Positions 50,380 through 58,048 of a stretch of 64,000 bases of DNA are shown piece after piece. A model generated the notes under the pieces. The model was not told the DNA's origin. It saw only the letters and a list, made by a program, of their open reading frames with translations, and ran no database searches. The position numbers and the translations under genes were made by a program. How positions within the stretch are numbered: position 1 is the first letter of the stretch; every line of letters begins with the position of its first letter. The stretch comes from Azospirillum melinis (GTDB lineage Bacteria; Pseudomonadota; Alphaproteobacteria; Azospirillales; Azospirillaceae), in contig NZ_WHOS01000031.1 in the NCBI RefSeq assembly GCF_013340935.1, positions 20,712-84,711 of the forward strand. Reading direction: 5' to 3'.

Positions 50380-51225
50380 ATGAGCGATCTCGTCACCCGC
50401 TTCGCCCCCAGCCCCACCGGGCATCTGCATCTGGGCCATGCCCATTCCGCGCTGTTCGGCTGGACCGCCGCCCGCAGCGCCGCCGGCCGCTTCCTGTTGC
50501 GGATCGAGGACATCGACCCCAACCGCTGCCGTCCGGACCACGAGCACGACCTGATCGAGGATCTGGCGTGGCTCGGCCTCGACTGGGACGGTCCGATCCG
50601 CCGCCAGTCAGACCATTTCGACGATTTCCGCGCCGCTCTGGCCCGGCTCGAGTCGCTGGGCATGTTCTATCCCTGTTTCTGCACCCGCAAGGACATCGCC
50701 GCCGAGATCGCGCGGGCCGGTGCGGCTCCACACGGTCCCGACGGGCCGCTTTATCCCGGCACCTGCCGCCACCGCTCCGCCGCCGAGCGTGCCGAACGGA
50801 TCGAGCGGGGCGACGCCTGGGCGCTGCGACTCGATGTGGAGGCCGCCTGCCGGCTGACCGGGCCGCTGCGCTGGCATGACCGGGCGCGGGGCTGGCAACC
50901 GGCGACGCCGGACCTGCTGGGCGATGTGGTGCTGGCGCGCAAGGACACGCCGACCAGCTATCACCTCAGCGTCACCGTCGACGATCATCTCCAGGGTGTG
51001 ACTCTGGTAACCCGCGGCGAGGATCTGTTCTTCGCCACCCATCTGCACCGGCTGTTGCAGGCTTTGCTGGGTTACGACCCCCCCGATTACCACCATCACG
51101 GTCTGCTGCGGAACGCGGCGGGCGAGCGGCTGGCCAAGCGCGACCGCGCCCAGTCCCTGCGTTCGCTGCGGGACGAAGGCCGCAGCCCGGCCGAGGTGCG
51201 GGCGATGGCGGGATTCGCAGGATAG
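50380..51225 (+). CDS. gluQ: glutamyl-Q tRNA(Asp) synthetase
   Basis: A 281-residue paralogue of glutamyl-tRNA synthetase that attaches glutamate to queuosine in tRNA-Asp. It has FAPSPTGHLHLGHAHSA (HIGH-like, about 7-23), a KMSKS-like GERLAKRDRAQ (about 247-257), and zinc ligands CFCTRKD plus CRHR. It lacks the anticodon-binding domain, as is usual for GluQ. Confidence 0.93.
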   Translation: MSDLVTRFAPSPTGHLHLGHAHSALFGWTAARSAAGRFLLRIEDIDPNRCRPDHEHDLIEDLAWLGLDWDGPIRRQSDHFDDFRAALARLESLGMFYPCFCTRKDIAAEIARAGAAPHGPDGPLYPGTCRHRSAAERAERIERGDAWALRLDVEAACRLTGPLRWHDRARGWQPATPDLLGDVVLARKDTPTSYHLSVTVDDHLQGVTLVTRGEDLFFATHLHRLLQALLGYDPPDYHHHGLLRNAAGERLAKRDRAQSLRSLRDEGRSPAEVRAMAGFAG

Positions 51226-51345
51226 GGCTTGTGGTCCGGTCAGCAGGCGTACGTGTCACTGCCAGGGCCGGAGCTGGAGGCGTACGGGGGACGTACCGCA
51301 TGTGTACGTCCGCCCCTCCGCTCTGGATGCTCAGGCCGGCAGCAC

Positions 51346-52557
51346 TCAGTCCAGTTGCAGCACGATCGCCTTCAGATAGGCCGACTCGGGCAGATGCGGG
51401 TGGACCGGATGGTCGGGCCCGGCACCGGCGCTGCGCAGGATACGGCCGGTGCGGCCGGCGTCGTTCAGACCGCGGGCGACCAGTTCGGCGAAGGTCGGCG
51501 GATCGACATTGTGGCTGCACGACCCGCAGAGCAGATAGCCACCGGAGGCGGTGATCTTCGCCGCCAGACGCGCCATCTTGCGGTAGGCGCGGCTGCCGGC
51601 CGCCAGATCCTTCTTCGACTTCACGAAGGCGGGCGGATCGGCGACCACCACCTGGAAGGTCTCGCCGGCGCTGCCCAGCCGCTCCATCTCCTGGAAGGCG
51701 TCGGCCTTGCGCGCCTCGAAGCGGTCGGCGACGCCGTTCGCCTCTGCGGCGCGGGTGGCGTTCTCCAGAGCCAGGGCGGAGCGGTCGACCGCGATCGCCT
51801 GGGTGGCGCCGGCCACGGCGCATTGGATGCCGAAGCCACCATTGTAGCTGTAGAAGTCGATGGCCCGGCCGCCCTTGGCCAGCGAGGCGATGAAGGCGCG
51901 GTTGTCGCGCTGGTCGTAGAACCAGCCGGTCTTCTGGCCGTCCAGCGGGTTGGCGAAGAAGGTAGCGCCGTTTTCTTCAAGGCGGATCGAGCCGTCGATC
52001 TCGCCCTTGGCCAGCCGGGTCTCCTCCGCCAGCCCCTCCAGCGCGCGCTGGCTGCCGTCGTTGCGCAGGATGACCGCACGCGGCGCCATCACCTCGTCGA
52101 TGGCGGCCAGGATCTCGTCAATCCGGCGGTCCATGAAAACGGAGTTGGCCTGCACCGTCACCACATCGTCGAAGCGGTCGACGATCAGCCCGGGCAGCCC
52201 GTCGGCCTCGGCATGGACGACGCGGTAGAAGGGACGGCTGAACAGCCGGTCGCGCAGTTCGACCGCGCGGCGCAGCCGGTCGGCGATGAAGGCCTGGTCC
52301 ACCACGGTCGCCGGGTCGCTCGACAGCAGCCGGGCGGCGATCAGCGTGTGCGGATTGAAGGTATAGATGCCCAGCGGCGTCCCGCCGGGGTCCAGAAGCC
52401 GCACCGGGCTGCCGGGCGGCACCGCCTTGGCGGTGGTGTCCATCTGGACTTCGTTGGAATAGACCCAGGGATGCCCCTGCATGACGCGCCGCTGGCGGCC
52501 GGACTGCAGATGGATCGCCGGGTATTTCTTGACGGGTTTGGTGCCGGTGTCGCTCAT
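51346..52557 (-). CDS. RlmI-like 23S rRNA methyltransferase
   Basis: A 403-residue SAM-dependent methyltransferase. A PUA domain at the N-terminus (about 10-85, HLQSGRQRRVMQGHPWVYSN) is followed by a linker domain and the catalytic domain with VDFYSYNGGFGIQCAVAGA-like motif I (here AIDFYSYNGGFGIQCAVAGA) and VVVADPPAFVKSKKDL. RlmI methylates C1962 of 23S rRNA in E. coli. The ATG at 52557 was chosen; the longer frame to 52785 is not supported. Confidence 0.88.
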   Translation of the reverse strand: MSDTGTKPVKKYPAIHLQSGRQRRVMQGHPWVYSNEVQMDTTAKAVPPGSPVRLLDPGGTPLGIYTFNPHTLIAARLLSSDPATVVDQAFIADRLRRAVELRDRLFSRPFYRVVHAEADGLPGLIVDRFDDVVTVQANSVFMDRRIDEILAAIDEVMAPRAVILRNDGSQRALEGLAEETRLAKGEIDGSIRLEENGATFFANPLDGQKTGWFYDQRDNRAFIASLAKGGRAIDFYSYNGGFGIQCAVAGATQAIAVDRSALALENATRAAEANGVADRFEARKADAFQEMERLGSAGETFQVVVADPPAFVKSKKDLAAGSRAYRKMARLAAKITASGGYLLCGSCSHNVDPPTFAELVARGLNDAGRTGRILRSAGAGPDHPVHPHLPESAYLKAIVLQLD

Positions 52558-52642
52558 GGGCCCGCATCCTAGCGGCAAATCGGCGGCGCGCAATGGCTGC
52601 GGTGGGCCTTCCACGCTGCTCCCATGCGGCTCCGCCCGGCCT

Positions 52643-53011
52643 TTACTCCGCTCCGGTGCCGCTGCCCGGCTCACCGGCATGGATCGCCAGCCACACGGTC
52701 GGTCCCCCGGCGGCGGTGGCGGCGACGCGATGGCGGGTGCGGGCGGGCAGCAGCGCCCAGTCGCCGGGGGACAGCAGGCGGTCACCCTCTCCCTCCACTT
52801 GCAAGGTGGCGGCGCCTGCGACCAGCAGGACGAACTCGTCCCAGTCCTGATCGTACCAGAAGCCGTCCGGCGAGGACTGGCCGGTGGAGACGATCCGCTC
52901 GATCCGCGAGCCGGGCAGCGCCGCCAGGGTGGTGAAAAGTTCGTCGGGCTGCGGACTTGCGGGAAGTCCCTCCAGCAGACTGCCGAATCGCGCTCCGCTC
53001 ATCTGGGACAT
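52643..53011 (-). CDS. cupin-domain protein
   Basis: A 122-residue single-domain cupin. DQDWDEFVLLVAGAATLQVE (motif 1, with the usual His replaced by Asp and Glu) and LLPARTRHRVAAT (motif 2 with His) are visible. Similar proteins accompany rRNA methyltransferase or acetyltransferase genes, but the substrate is unknown. It lies 85 bp before the RlmI-like gene on the same strand. Confidence 0.75.
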   Translation of the reverse strand: MSQMSGARFGSLLEGLPASPQPDELFTTLAALPGSRIERIVSTGQSSPDGFWYDQDWDEFVLLVAGAATLQVEGEGDRLLSPGDWALLPARTRHRVAATAAGGPTVWLAIHAGEPGSGTGAE

Positions 53012-53084
53012 TCCTTTTGAAGGTCCGGCATCCGTCTGCCGTCCGGCAGACGTTACGCCGCGCCGCGCCGCCCGTCCGCCAGTT

Positions 53085-53657
53085 TCAGGGTTTCACCAGC
53101 GGCAGGCTATTGTCGTTGACCACCGCCAGATCCTTGCAGAAGCGGATCGTTTCCTGCCGGTGCCCTTCGGTGCGGAAGCAGTCGGGGATCGGATCGCGGC
53201 CGGAGCCTTGAAGGGAATCGGGCCGGGCGAAACGGTCGGGCAGGGTGGTGTGGATGGCGGCGCAGCCCAGCCGCCGGGCCAGTCCCTCCATCGCCTGCAA
53301 CAGGGCTTCCGCCACGCCGGCGACGTCAAACAGGTCGAGCACGACGAAGTTGTCGACGCACAGCGTCCGTCCGTGCAGCAGGTGCGGTTCGGCCGTGTAG
53401 GAGAACAGGCCGTGCAGATACCCTTGCGCGTTCTGCACGGTCATGATGCCCCGGCTTGCCGGCGGGCGGCCTTTCCCGGCCGCCCCGTCGCCAGCGGCAT
53501 CCTCCGCGCTGCCCCCCAGGGTTGCGCTGTCCAGAACCGCTGCGGCAAATGCGCGCCATTGGTCGACCCCCAGGCCCGGCGCCATGGCGCAGACCAGCGG
53601 ATAGGCCTGGTCGATCTGGCGCCGACCAAGGGGTTTAGCGATGAAACCGTCGTCCAT
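53085..53657 (-). CDS. GNAT-like acetyltransferase
   Basis: A 190-residue protein with the alpha/beta layout of GNAT enzymes (PLGRRQIDQAYPLVCAMAPG, MTVQNAQGYLHGLFSYTAEP, TLCVDNFVVLDLFDVAGVAE, LLQAMEGLARRLGCAAIHTT). The acetyl-CoA loop is not obvious, so activity is uncertain. A TTG start at 53729 would overlap the FNR-type box, so the ATG at 53657 is preferred. It is divergent from ccoN. Confidence 0.6.
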   Translation of the reverse strand: MDDGFIAKPLGRRQIDQAYPLVCAMAPGLGVDQWRAFAAAVLDSATLGGSAEDAAGDGAAGKGRPPASRGIMTVQNAQGYLHGLFSYTAEPHLLHGRTLCVDNFVVLDLFDVAGVAEALLQAMEGLARRLGCAAIHTTLPDRFARPDSLQGSGRDPIPDCFRTEGHRQETIRFCKDLAVVNDNSLPLVKP

Positions 53658-53715
53658 TTCAGCCCGGCCGATTGCAAGGACACTGAACGATGGCAGCCCC
53701 AGGGCGGAAGGGTCG

Positions 53716-53729
53716 TTGACGTAGATCAA
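53716..53729 (+). promoter_or_regulatory. FNR/FixK-type box upstream of ccoN
   Basis: TTGACGTAGATCAA matches the FNR/FixK consensus TTGAY-N4-RTCAA at every fixed position. It lies 175 bp before the ccoN start, in a region with no other regulatory signal seen, and an FnrL-type gene closes the same cluster. Confidence 0.8.
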
Positions 53730-53903
53730 TGTTGCTGAACCCCCCCGTACACATAGTGGGCGCCATTGGAGACAGGCGCGCCCGGCGTCCCTTTCGGCAT
53801 TTCCGAGTGCAACCTGTCCCGCTCCTTAACAGTACGTACCCAGTGGTGGTGCAACCCAGAAGGCGCGGCCCCGCGGCCGCCCGGGGCAAACGGGAGAGAT
53901 TGT

Positions 53904-55400
53904 ATGACATCAGCGACTCTGACTTCAGGGGCCACCCTGGGCAGCCAGCGGGTGTCGGAAGACGTGCGTTACCATGAGGACGCCATCCGACTCTTCGTGA
54001 TCGCTGCAGTGTTCTGGGGCGTGGTCGGTTTCCTGGCCGGCACCTTCATCGCTCTGCAGCTGGCTTTCCCGGCGCTGAATCTCGGGCTGGAGTGGACGAG
54101 CTTCGGGCGCCTGCGCCCCGTCCATACCTCGGCCGTGATTTTCGCGTTCGGCGGCAATGTGTTGTTCGCCACTTCGCTTTATTCGGTCCAGCGGACTTGC
54201 CGTCAGTATCTCTTCGGGGGCGAAGGGCTGGCGAAGTTCATCTTCTGGAACTACAACGTCTTCATCGTGCTCGCGGCGCTGAGCTATGTCCTGGGCTTCA
54301 CCCAGGGCAAGGAATACGCCGAGCCCGAATGGATCCTCGACCTGTACCTGACGGTCACCTGGGTGCTCTATGCGGTCCAGTTCATCGGCACGGTGATGAC
54401 GCGGCGCGAGTCGCACATCTATGTGGCGAACTGGTTCTTCATGGCCTTCATCCTGACCGTCGCGATCCTGCACATCGGCAACAACATCAACGTTCCGGTG
54501 TCGCTGTTCGGCATGAAGTCCTACACCTTCGTGTCGGGCGTGCAGAGCGCGATGGTGCAGTGGTGGTACGGCCACAACGCGGTCGGCTTCTTCCTGACCG
54601 CCGGCTTCCTGGGCATCATGTACTACTTCGTGCCCAAGCGCGCCGAGCGGCCGGTCTATTCCTACCGCCTGTCGATCGTCCACTTCTGGACCCTGATCTT
54701 CCTCTACATCTGGGCCGGTCCGCACCACCTGCACTACACCTCCCTGCCGGACTGGGCGCAGACGCTGGGCATGACCTTCTCCGTCATGCTGTGGATGCCG
54801 TCCTGGGGCGGCATGATCAACGGCATCATGACCCTGTCGGGCGCCTGGGATAAGCTGCGCACCGATCCGGTCCTGCGTTTCCTGGTCACCTCGGTCGCCT
54901 TCTACGGCATGTCGACCTTCGAAGGCCCACTGATGTCGGTCAAGCCGGTCAACGCCCTGTCGCACTACACCGACTGGACCGTCGGCCACGTGCACTCCGG
55001 CGCTCTCGGCTGGGTCGCCTTCGTCTCCTTCGGCGCGATCTACTATCTCGTGCCGGTGCTGTGGAAGCGCTCGCAGCTCTACAGCATGCGTCTGGTCAGC
55101 TACCACTTCTGGACCGCCACCATCGGCATCGTGCTCTACATCACCGCCATGTGGGTGTCGGGCATCATGCAGGGCCTGATGTGGCGCGCCTACGACAACC
55201 TGGGCTTCCTGCAGTACTCCTTCGTGGAGACCGTCGCGGCGATGCACCCGTTCTACGTGATCCGCGCGATGGGCGGCGTCCTGTTCGTCACCGGCGCTCT
55301 CATCATGGTCTACAACCTGTGGCGCACGGCGAAGGGCGATGTCCGCATCGAGAAGCCCTATGTCACCACGCCGCACAAGGCGACGGTCGGCGCGGCCTGA
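53904..55400 (+). CDS. ccoN: cbb3-type cytochrome c oxidase subunit I
   Basis: A 498-residue membrane protein with about 12 spans and the catalytic site of the high-affinity oxidase. Haem and copper ligands are in LRPVHTSAVIFAFGG, YGHNAVGFFLTAGFLGIMYY, GPHHLHYTSLPDW and DWTVGHVHSGALGW. GGAGA lies 9 bp before the ATG at 53904. It supports respiration at low oxygen, as needed for nitrogen fixation. It heads the ccoNOQP operon. Confidence 0.97.
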   Translation: MTSATLTSGATLGSQRVSEDVRYHEDAIRLFVIAAVFWGVVGFLAGTFIALQLAFPALNLGLEWTSFGRLRPVHTSAVIFAFGGNVLFATSLYSVQRTCRQYLFGGEGLAKFIFWNYNVFIVLAALSYVLGFTQGKEYAEPEWILDLYLTVTWVLYAVQFIGTVMTRRESHIYVANWFFMAFILTVAILHIGNNINVPVSLFGMKSYTFVSGVQSAMVQWWYGHNAVGFFLTAGFLGIMYYFVPKRAERPVYSYRLSIVHFWTLIFLYIWAGPHHLHYTSLPDWAQTLGMTFSVMLWMPSWGGMINGIMTLSGAWDKLRTDPVLRFLVTSVAFYGMSTFEGPLMSVKPVNALSHYTDWTVGHVHSGALGWVAFVSFGAIYYLVPVLWKRSQLYSMRLVSYHFWTATIGIVLYITAMWVSGIMQGLMWRAYDNLGFLQYSFVETVAAMHPFYVIRAMGGVLFVTGALIMVYNLWRTAKGDVRIEKPYVTTPHKATVGAA

Positions 55401-55421
55401 CGCTAGGGAAGGATGCGAGAA

Positions 55422-56159
55422 ATGGCTCAGGATAAAAAGGGCTTCAGCCACGACCTGATCGAGCGGAACACCCTTCTGCTGATCGTGCTCGTGCTGATCA
55501 CCGTGTCGATCGGCGGTCTGGTTCAGATCGTCCCGCTCTTCACCATCGAATCGACCATCGAGAAGGTGGAGGGGGTCCGTCCCTACTCCCCGCTCGAACT
55601 GGCCGGGCAGAACATCTACCTGCGCGAAGGCTGCTACAACTGCCACAGCCAGCAGATCCGTCCGTTCCGTGACGAGGTCGAGCGCTATGGCCACTACTCG
55701 CTGGCGGCGGAGTCGATGTACGACCATCCGTTCCAGTGGGGCTCCAAGCGTACCGGTCCCGATCTGGCCCGCGTCGGCGGCAAATATTCCAACGCCTGGC
55801 AGGTCGCCCATCTGGTGAACCCGCGCGCGGTCGTGCCGGAGTCGATCATGCCGACCTACGGCTGGATGAAGGAGCGTCCGCTGAGCTACGGCGACATCGG
55901 CGACCACCTGAAGACGCTGAAGATCGTCGGCGTTCCCTACACCGACGAGCAGATCGCCAACGCCAAGGCCGACCTGGAAGCGCAGAAGAACCCCGATGGC
56001 GACACCGCCGGGCTGATGAAGCGCTACCCGAAGGCCGTGGTGGCGAACTTCACCGGCGAAAAGACCGTCACCGAAATGGACGCTCTCGTCGCCTACCTGC
56101 AAGTGCTGGGCACCATGGTGGACTTCACCAAGTACCAGTCCAAGCAGCTGCAGCAGTAA
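55422..56159 (+). CDS. ccoO: cbb3-type cytochrome c oxidase subunit II
   Basis: A 245-residue monohaem cytochrome c anchored by an N-terminal span (NTLLLIVLVLITVSIGGLVQ). The haem site is GCYNCHSQQIRPF (about 68-80) and the distal Met is in ESIMPTYGWM. It relays electrons from CcoP to CcoN. An in-frame ATG three codons upstream is too close to AGGA to be used. Confidence 0.95.
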   Translation: MAQDKKGFSHDLIERNTLLLIVLVLITVSIGGLVQIVPLFTIESTIEKVEGVRPYSPLELAGQNIYLREGCYNCHSQQIRPFRDEVERYGHYSLAAESMYDHPFQWGSKRTGPDLARVGGKYSNAWQVAHLVNPRAVVPESIMPTYGWMKERPLSYGDIGDHLKTLKIVGVPYTDEQIANAKADLEAQKNPDGDTAGLMKRYPKAVVANFTGEKTVTEMDALVAYLQVLGTMVDFTKYQSKQLQQ

Positions 56160-56174
56160 TCGGGGGAGGAATCC

Positions 56175-56336
56175 ATGGACTTGGATTCGATCACGGTGAT
56201 GCTTCGGTCCTTCTGGACGGTGTGGTTGATGCTGCTGCTGACGGGCATCCTGGTTTACGCCATGTGGCCCGGCAACCGCCGCACCTTCGACGACGCCGCC
56301 CAGATCCCGCTCAAGGATGATGGTCAGGAGCTTTAG
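56175..56336 (+). CDS. ccoQ: cbb3-type oxidase subunit CcoQ
   Basis: A 53-residue single-span protein (SFWTVWLMLLLTGILVYAMW, then NRRTFDDAAQIPLKDD) between ccoO and ccoP. It stabilises the oxidase complex. GGGGGAGGA is its ribosome binding site. The size and C-terminal PLKDD match the family. Confidence 0.93.
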   Translation: MDLDSITVMLRSFWTVWLMLLLTGILVYAMWPGNRRTFDDAAQIPLKDDGQEL

Positions 56337-56339
56337 ACC

Positions 56340-57230
56340 ATGGCACAGAATTACAAGGACGAGCTGTCCGGCGTCGAGACCACCGGCCACGAGTGGGATG
56401 GACTGCGCGAGCTGAACAATCCGCTGCCGAAGTGGTGGCTGTATCTCTTCTACGTCTGCATCGCCTGGGCGATGGTGTACTACGTGTTCTACCCGGCCTG
56501 GCCGCTGGGCAAGACCTACACGAAGGGCATCCTGGGATATTCCCAGCGCGAGGAGCTGGACACCCGGCTGGCGGAGGCGAAGGCCGGCCAGGCCAAGTAC
56601 CTGACCGCCATCGCCGCCAAGTCGGTCGACGAAATCCAGAAGGACAAGGACCTGCTGGGCTTCGCGATGGCCGGCGGCCGGTCCTACTTCAACGAGAACT
56701 GCGCCGCCTGCCATGGCGCCGGCGGCCAGGGTGCCAAGGGCTTCCCGACGCTGGCCGACGACGTGTGGCTGTGGGGCGGCTCCTCGGCCGACATCTACAA
56801 GACCATCCAGCACGGCATCCGCTCGGATGACGGCGACACCCGCGGCACGCCGAATGTCGGCATGACCGCCTTCGGCAAGGACGGCATCCTCAACCGCGAC
56901 CAGATCGATCAGGTCACGGATTATGTGCTGTCGCTGAACGGCAAGACCGCCGATGCGGGCAAGGCCGCCAAGGGCAAGACCGTCTATGACGAGAACTGCG
57001 CCGCCTGCCATGGCGATGCGGCCCAGGGTTCGGTTGCCGCCGGTGTCGACGGCGTTGGCGCTCCGCCGCTGAAACAGGCCAACTGGCTCTACGGCAGCGA
57101 CAAGCAGACGCTGGTCGAGACGGTGACCAACGGCCGCGCCGGCGTCATGCCGGCCTGGTCCAAGCGTCTGGACGATGCGACGATCAAGTCGCTGGCCGTC
57201 TACGTCCACAACCTGGGCGGCGGCAAGTAA
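56340..57230 (+). CDS. ccoP: cbb3-type cytochrome c oxidase subunit III
   Basis: A 296-residue dihaem cytochrome c with an N-terminal span (WWLYLFYVCIAWAMVYYVFY) and two CAACH haem motifs (about 121 and 221). It passes electrons from soluble cytochrome c to CcoO. It starts 3 bp after ccoQ and is followed by a strong terminator, so ccoNOQP forms one transcript. Confidence 0.97.
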   Translation: MAQNYKDELSGVETTGHEWDGLRELNNPLPKWWLYLFYVCIAWAMVYYVFYPAWPLGKTYTKGILGYSQREELDTRLAEAKAGQAKYLTAIAAKSVDEIQKDKDLLGFAMAGGRSYFNENCAACHGAGGQGAKGFPTLADDVWLWGGSSADIYKTIQHGIRSDDGDTRGTPNVGMTAFGKDGILNRDQIDQVTDYVLSLNGKTADAGKAAKGKTVYDENCAACHGDAAQGSVAAGVDGVGAPPLKQANWLYGSDKQTLVETVTNGRAGVMPAWSKRLDDATIKSLAVYVHNLGGGK

Positions 57231-57269
57231 GCCAAAGCCCGGGCGGACCGTTACGGAACCGACCGGAAA

Positions 57270-57303
57270 GGGCGTCGGGGAGGTCTCTCCCCGGCGCCCT
57301 TTT
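57270..57303 (+). terminator. Rho-independent terminator after ccoP
   Basis: A 12-bp stem (GGGCGTCGGGGA with TCCCCGGCGCCC, one G-T pair) with a 6-nt loop is followed by TTTT. It ends the ccoNOQP operon. Confidence 0.85.
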
Positions 57304-57350
57304 CTTTGCGGGACAGGCGGGGGCCGGCGGTTTCGTTAACTTCCTGTCAT

Positions 57351-57364
57351 TTGATCCATCGCAA
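57351..57364 (+). promoter_or_regulatory. FixK/FNR-like box upstream of ccoH
   Basis: TTGATCCATCGCAA fits the relaxed FixK2 consensus TTGM-N6-KCAA but only part of the strict FNR site. It lies 109 bp before the ccoH start, where a promoter is needed because of the terminator after ccoP. Confidence 0.5.
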
Positions 57365-57472
57365 TGTCCCTGCGGCAATCGGTCGCCATAGTTCCCGCGA
57401 TCAGCGATACACATCGCTGATCGGACGCCGCTTATCACACGCCGCCGACCAGTCGAAGGGCAGCCAGCGACC

Positions 57473-58003
57473 ATGAGCATCAGCACCACCACCGGAAACC
57501 GCCCCCTCCCCCCGAAACGCCTGAAGGCGCCGCGCCAGCCGGGATGGTACATCCCCTGGATCTTCGTCGGCGTCTTCATGGTCGTCCTGGCGGTGAACGG
57601 GGTGATGGTCCATTTCGCGGTGTCGAGCTGGACCGGGATCGAGACCGAGAACCACTTCATCAAGGGGCTTGGCTACAACAACGATCTGGCCGGAGCCCGC
57701 GCCCAGGCGGAACGCGGCTGGCAGGTCCAGCCGGACTTCACCAGCACCGAACCGCGCAAGGGCGTGATCGCCATCACCGTCCGCGACAAGCAGGGCCAGA
57801 TCCTGAAGGACGCCGCGGTCACCGTGACGATGATCCGTCCGATCTCCGAGGGTCATGACAAGACCCTGTCGCTGCCCTATCTGGGCGAGGGCCGCTATGG
57901 CGCCCCGGTGGAGCTGGAGCTGGAAGGCCAGTGGGACATGCGCTTCGTCATCACCCACGCCAGCGGCGACTATCAGGACCAGAAGCGCGTCTGGGTGCAG
58001 TGA
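57473..58003 (+). CDS. fixH: cbb3 oxidase maturation protein FixH/CcoH
   Basis: A 176-residue membrane-anchored protein. GWYIPWIFVGVFMVVLAVNG (about 24-43) is the span, then GIETENHFIKGLGYNNDLA is the family signature, and a periplasmic beta domain ends with YQDQKRVWVQ. It assists assembly of the cbb3 oxidase and the CcoI pump. The gene ccoG, usually upstream, is missing from this place. Confidence 0.9.
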   Translation: MSISTTTGNRPLPPKRLKAPRQPGWYIPWIFVGVFMVVLAVNGVMVHFAVSSWTGIETENHFIKGLGYNNDLAGARAQAERGWQVQPDFTSTEPRKGVIAITVRDKQGQILKDAAVTVTMIRPISEGHDKTLSLPYLGEGRYGAPVELELEGQWDMRFVITHASGDYQDQKRVWVQ

Positions 58004-58048
58004 GGGCGGCGAAGGCGCCGCAACCGGGACAGTCAGGGTGATGTCGAG

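Noticed and set aside
53925..57209. A 1094-codon open frame on the minus strand
   Set aside because: It lies opposite ccoN, ccoO, ccoQ and ccoP, whose products are unmistakable. The antisense frame has Arg/His/Gln-rich text typical of shadows.
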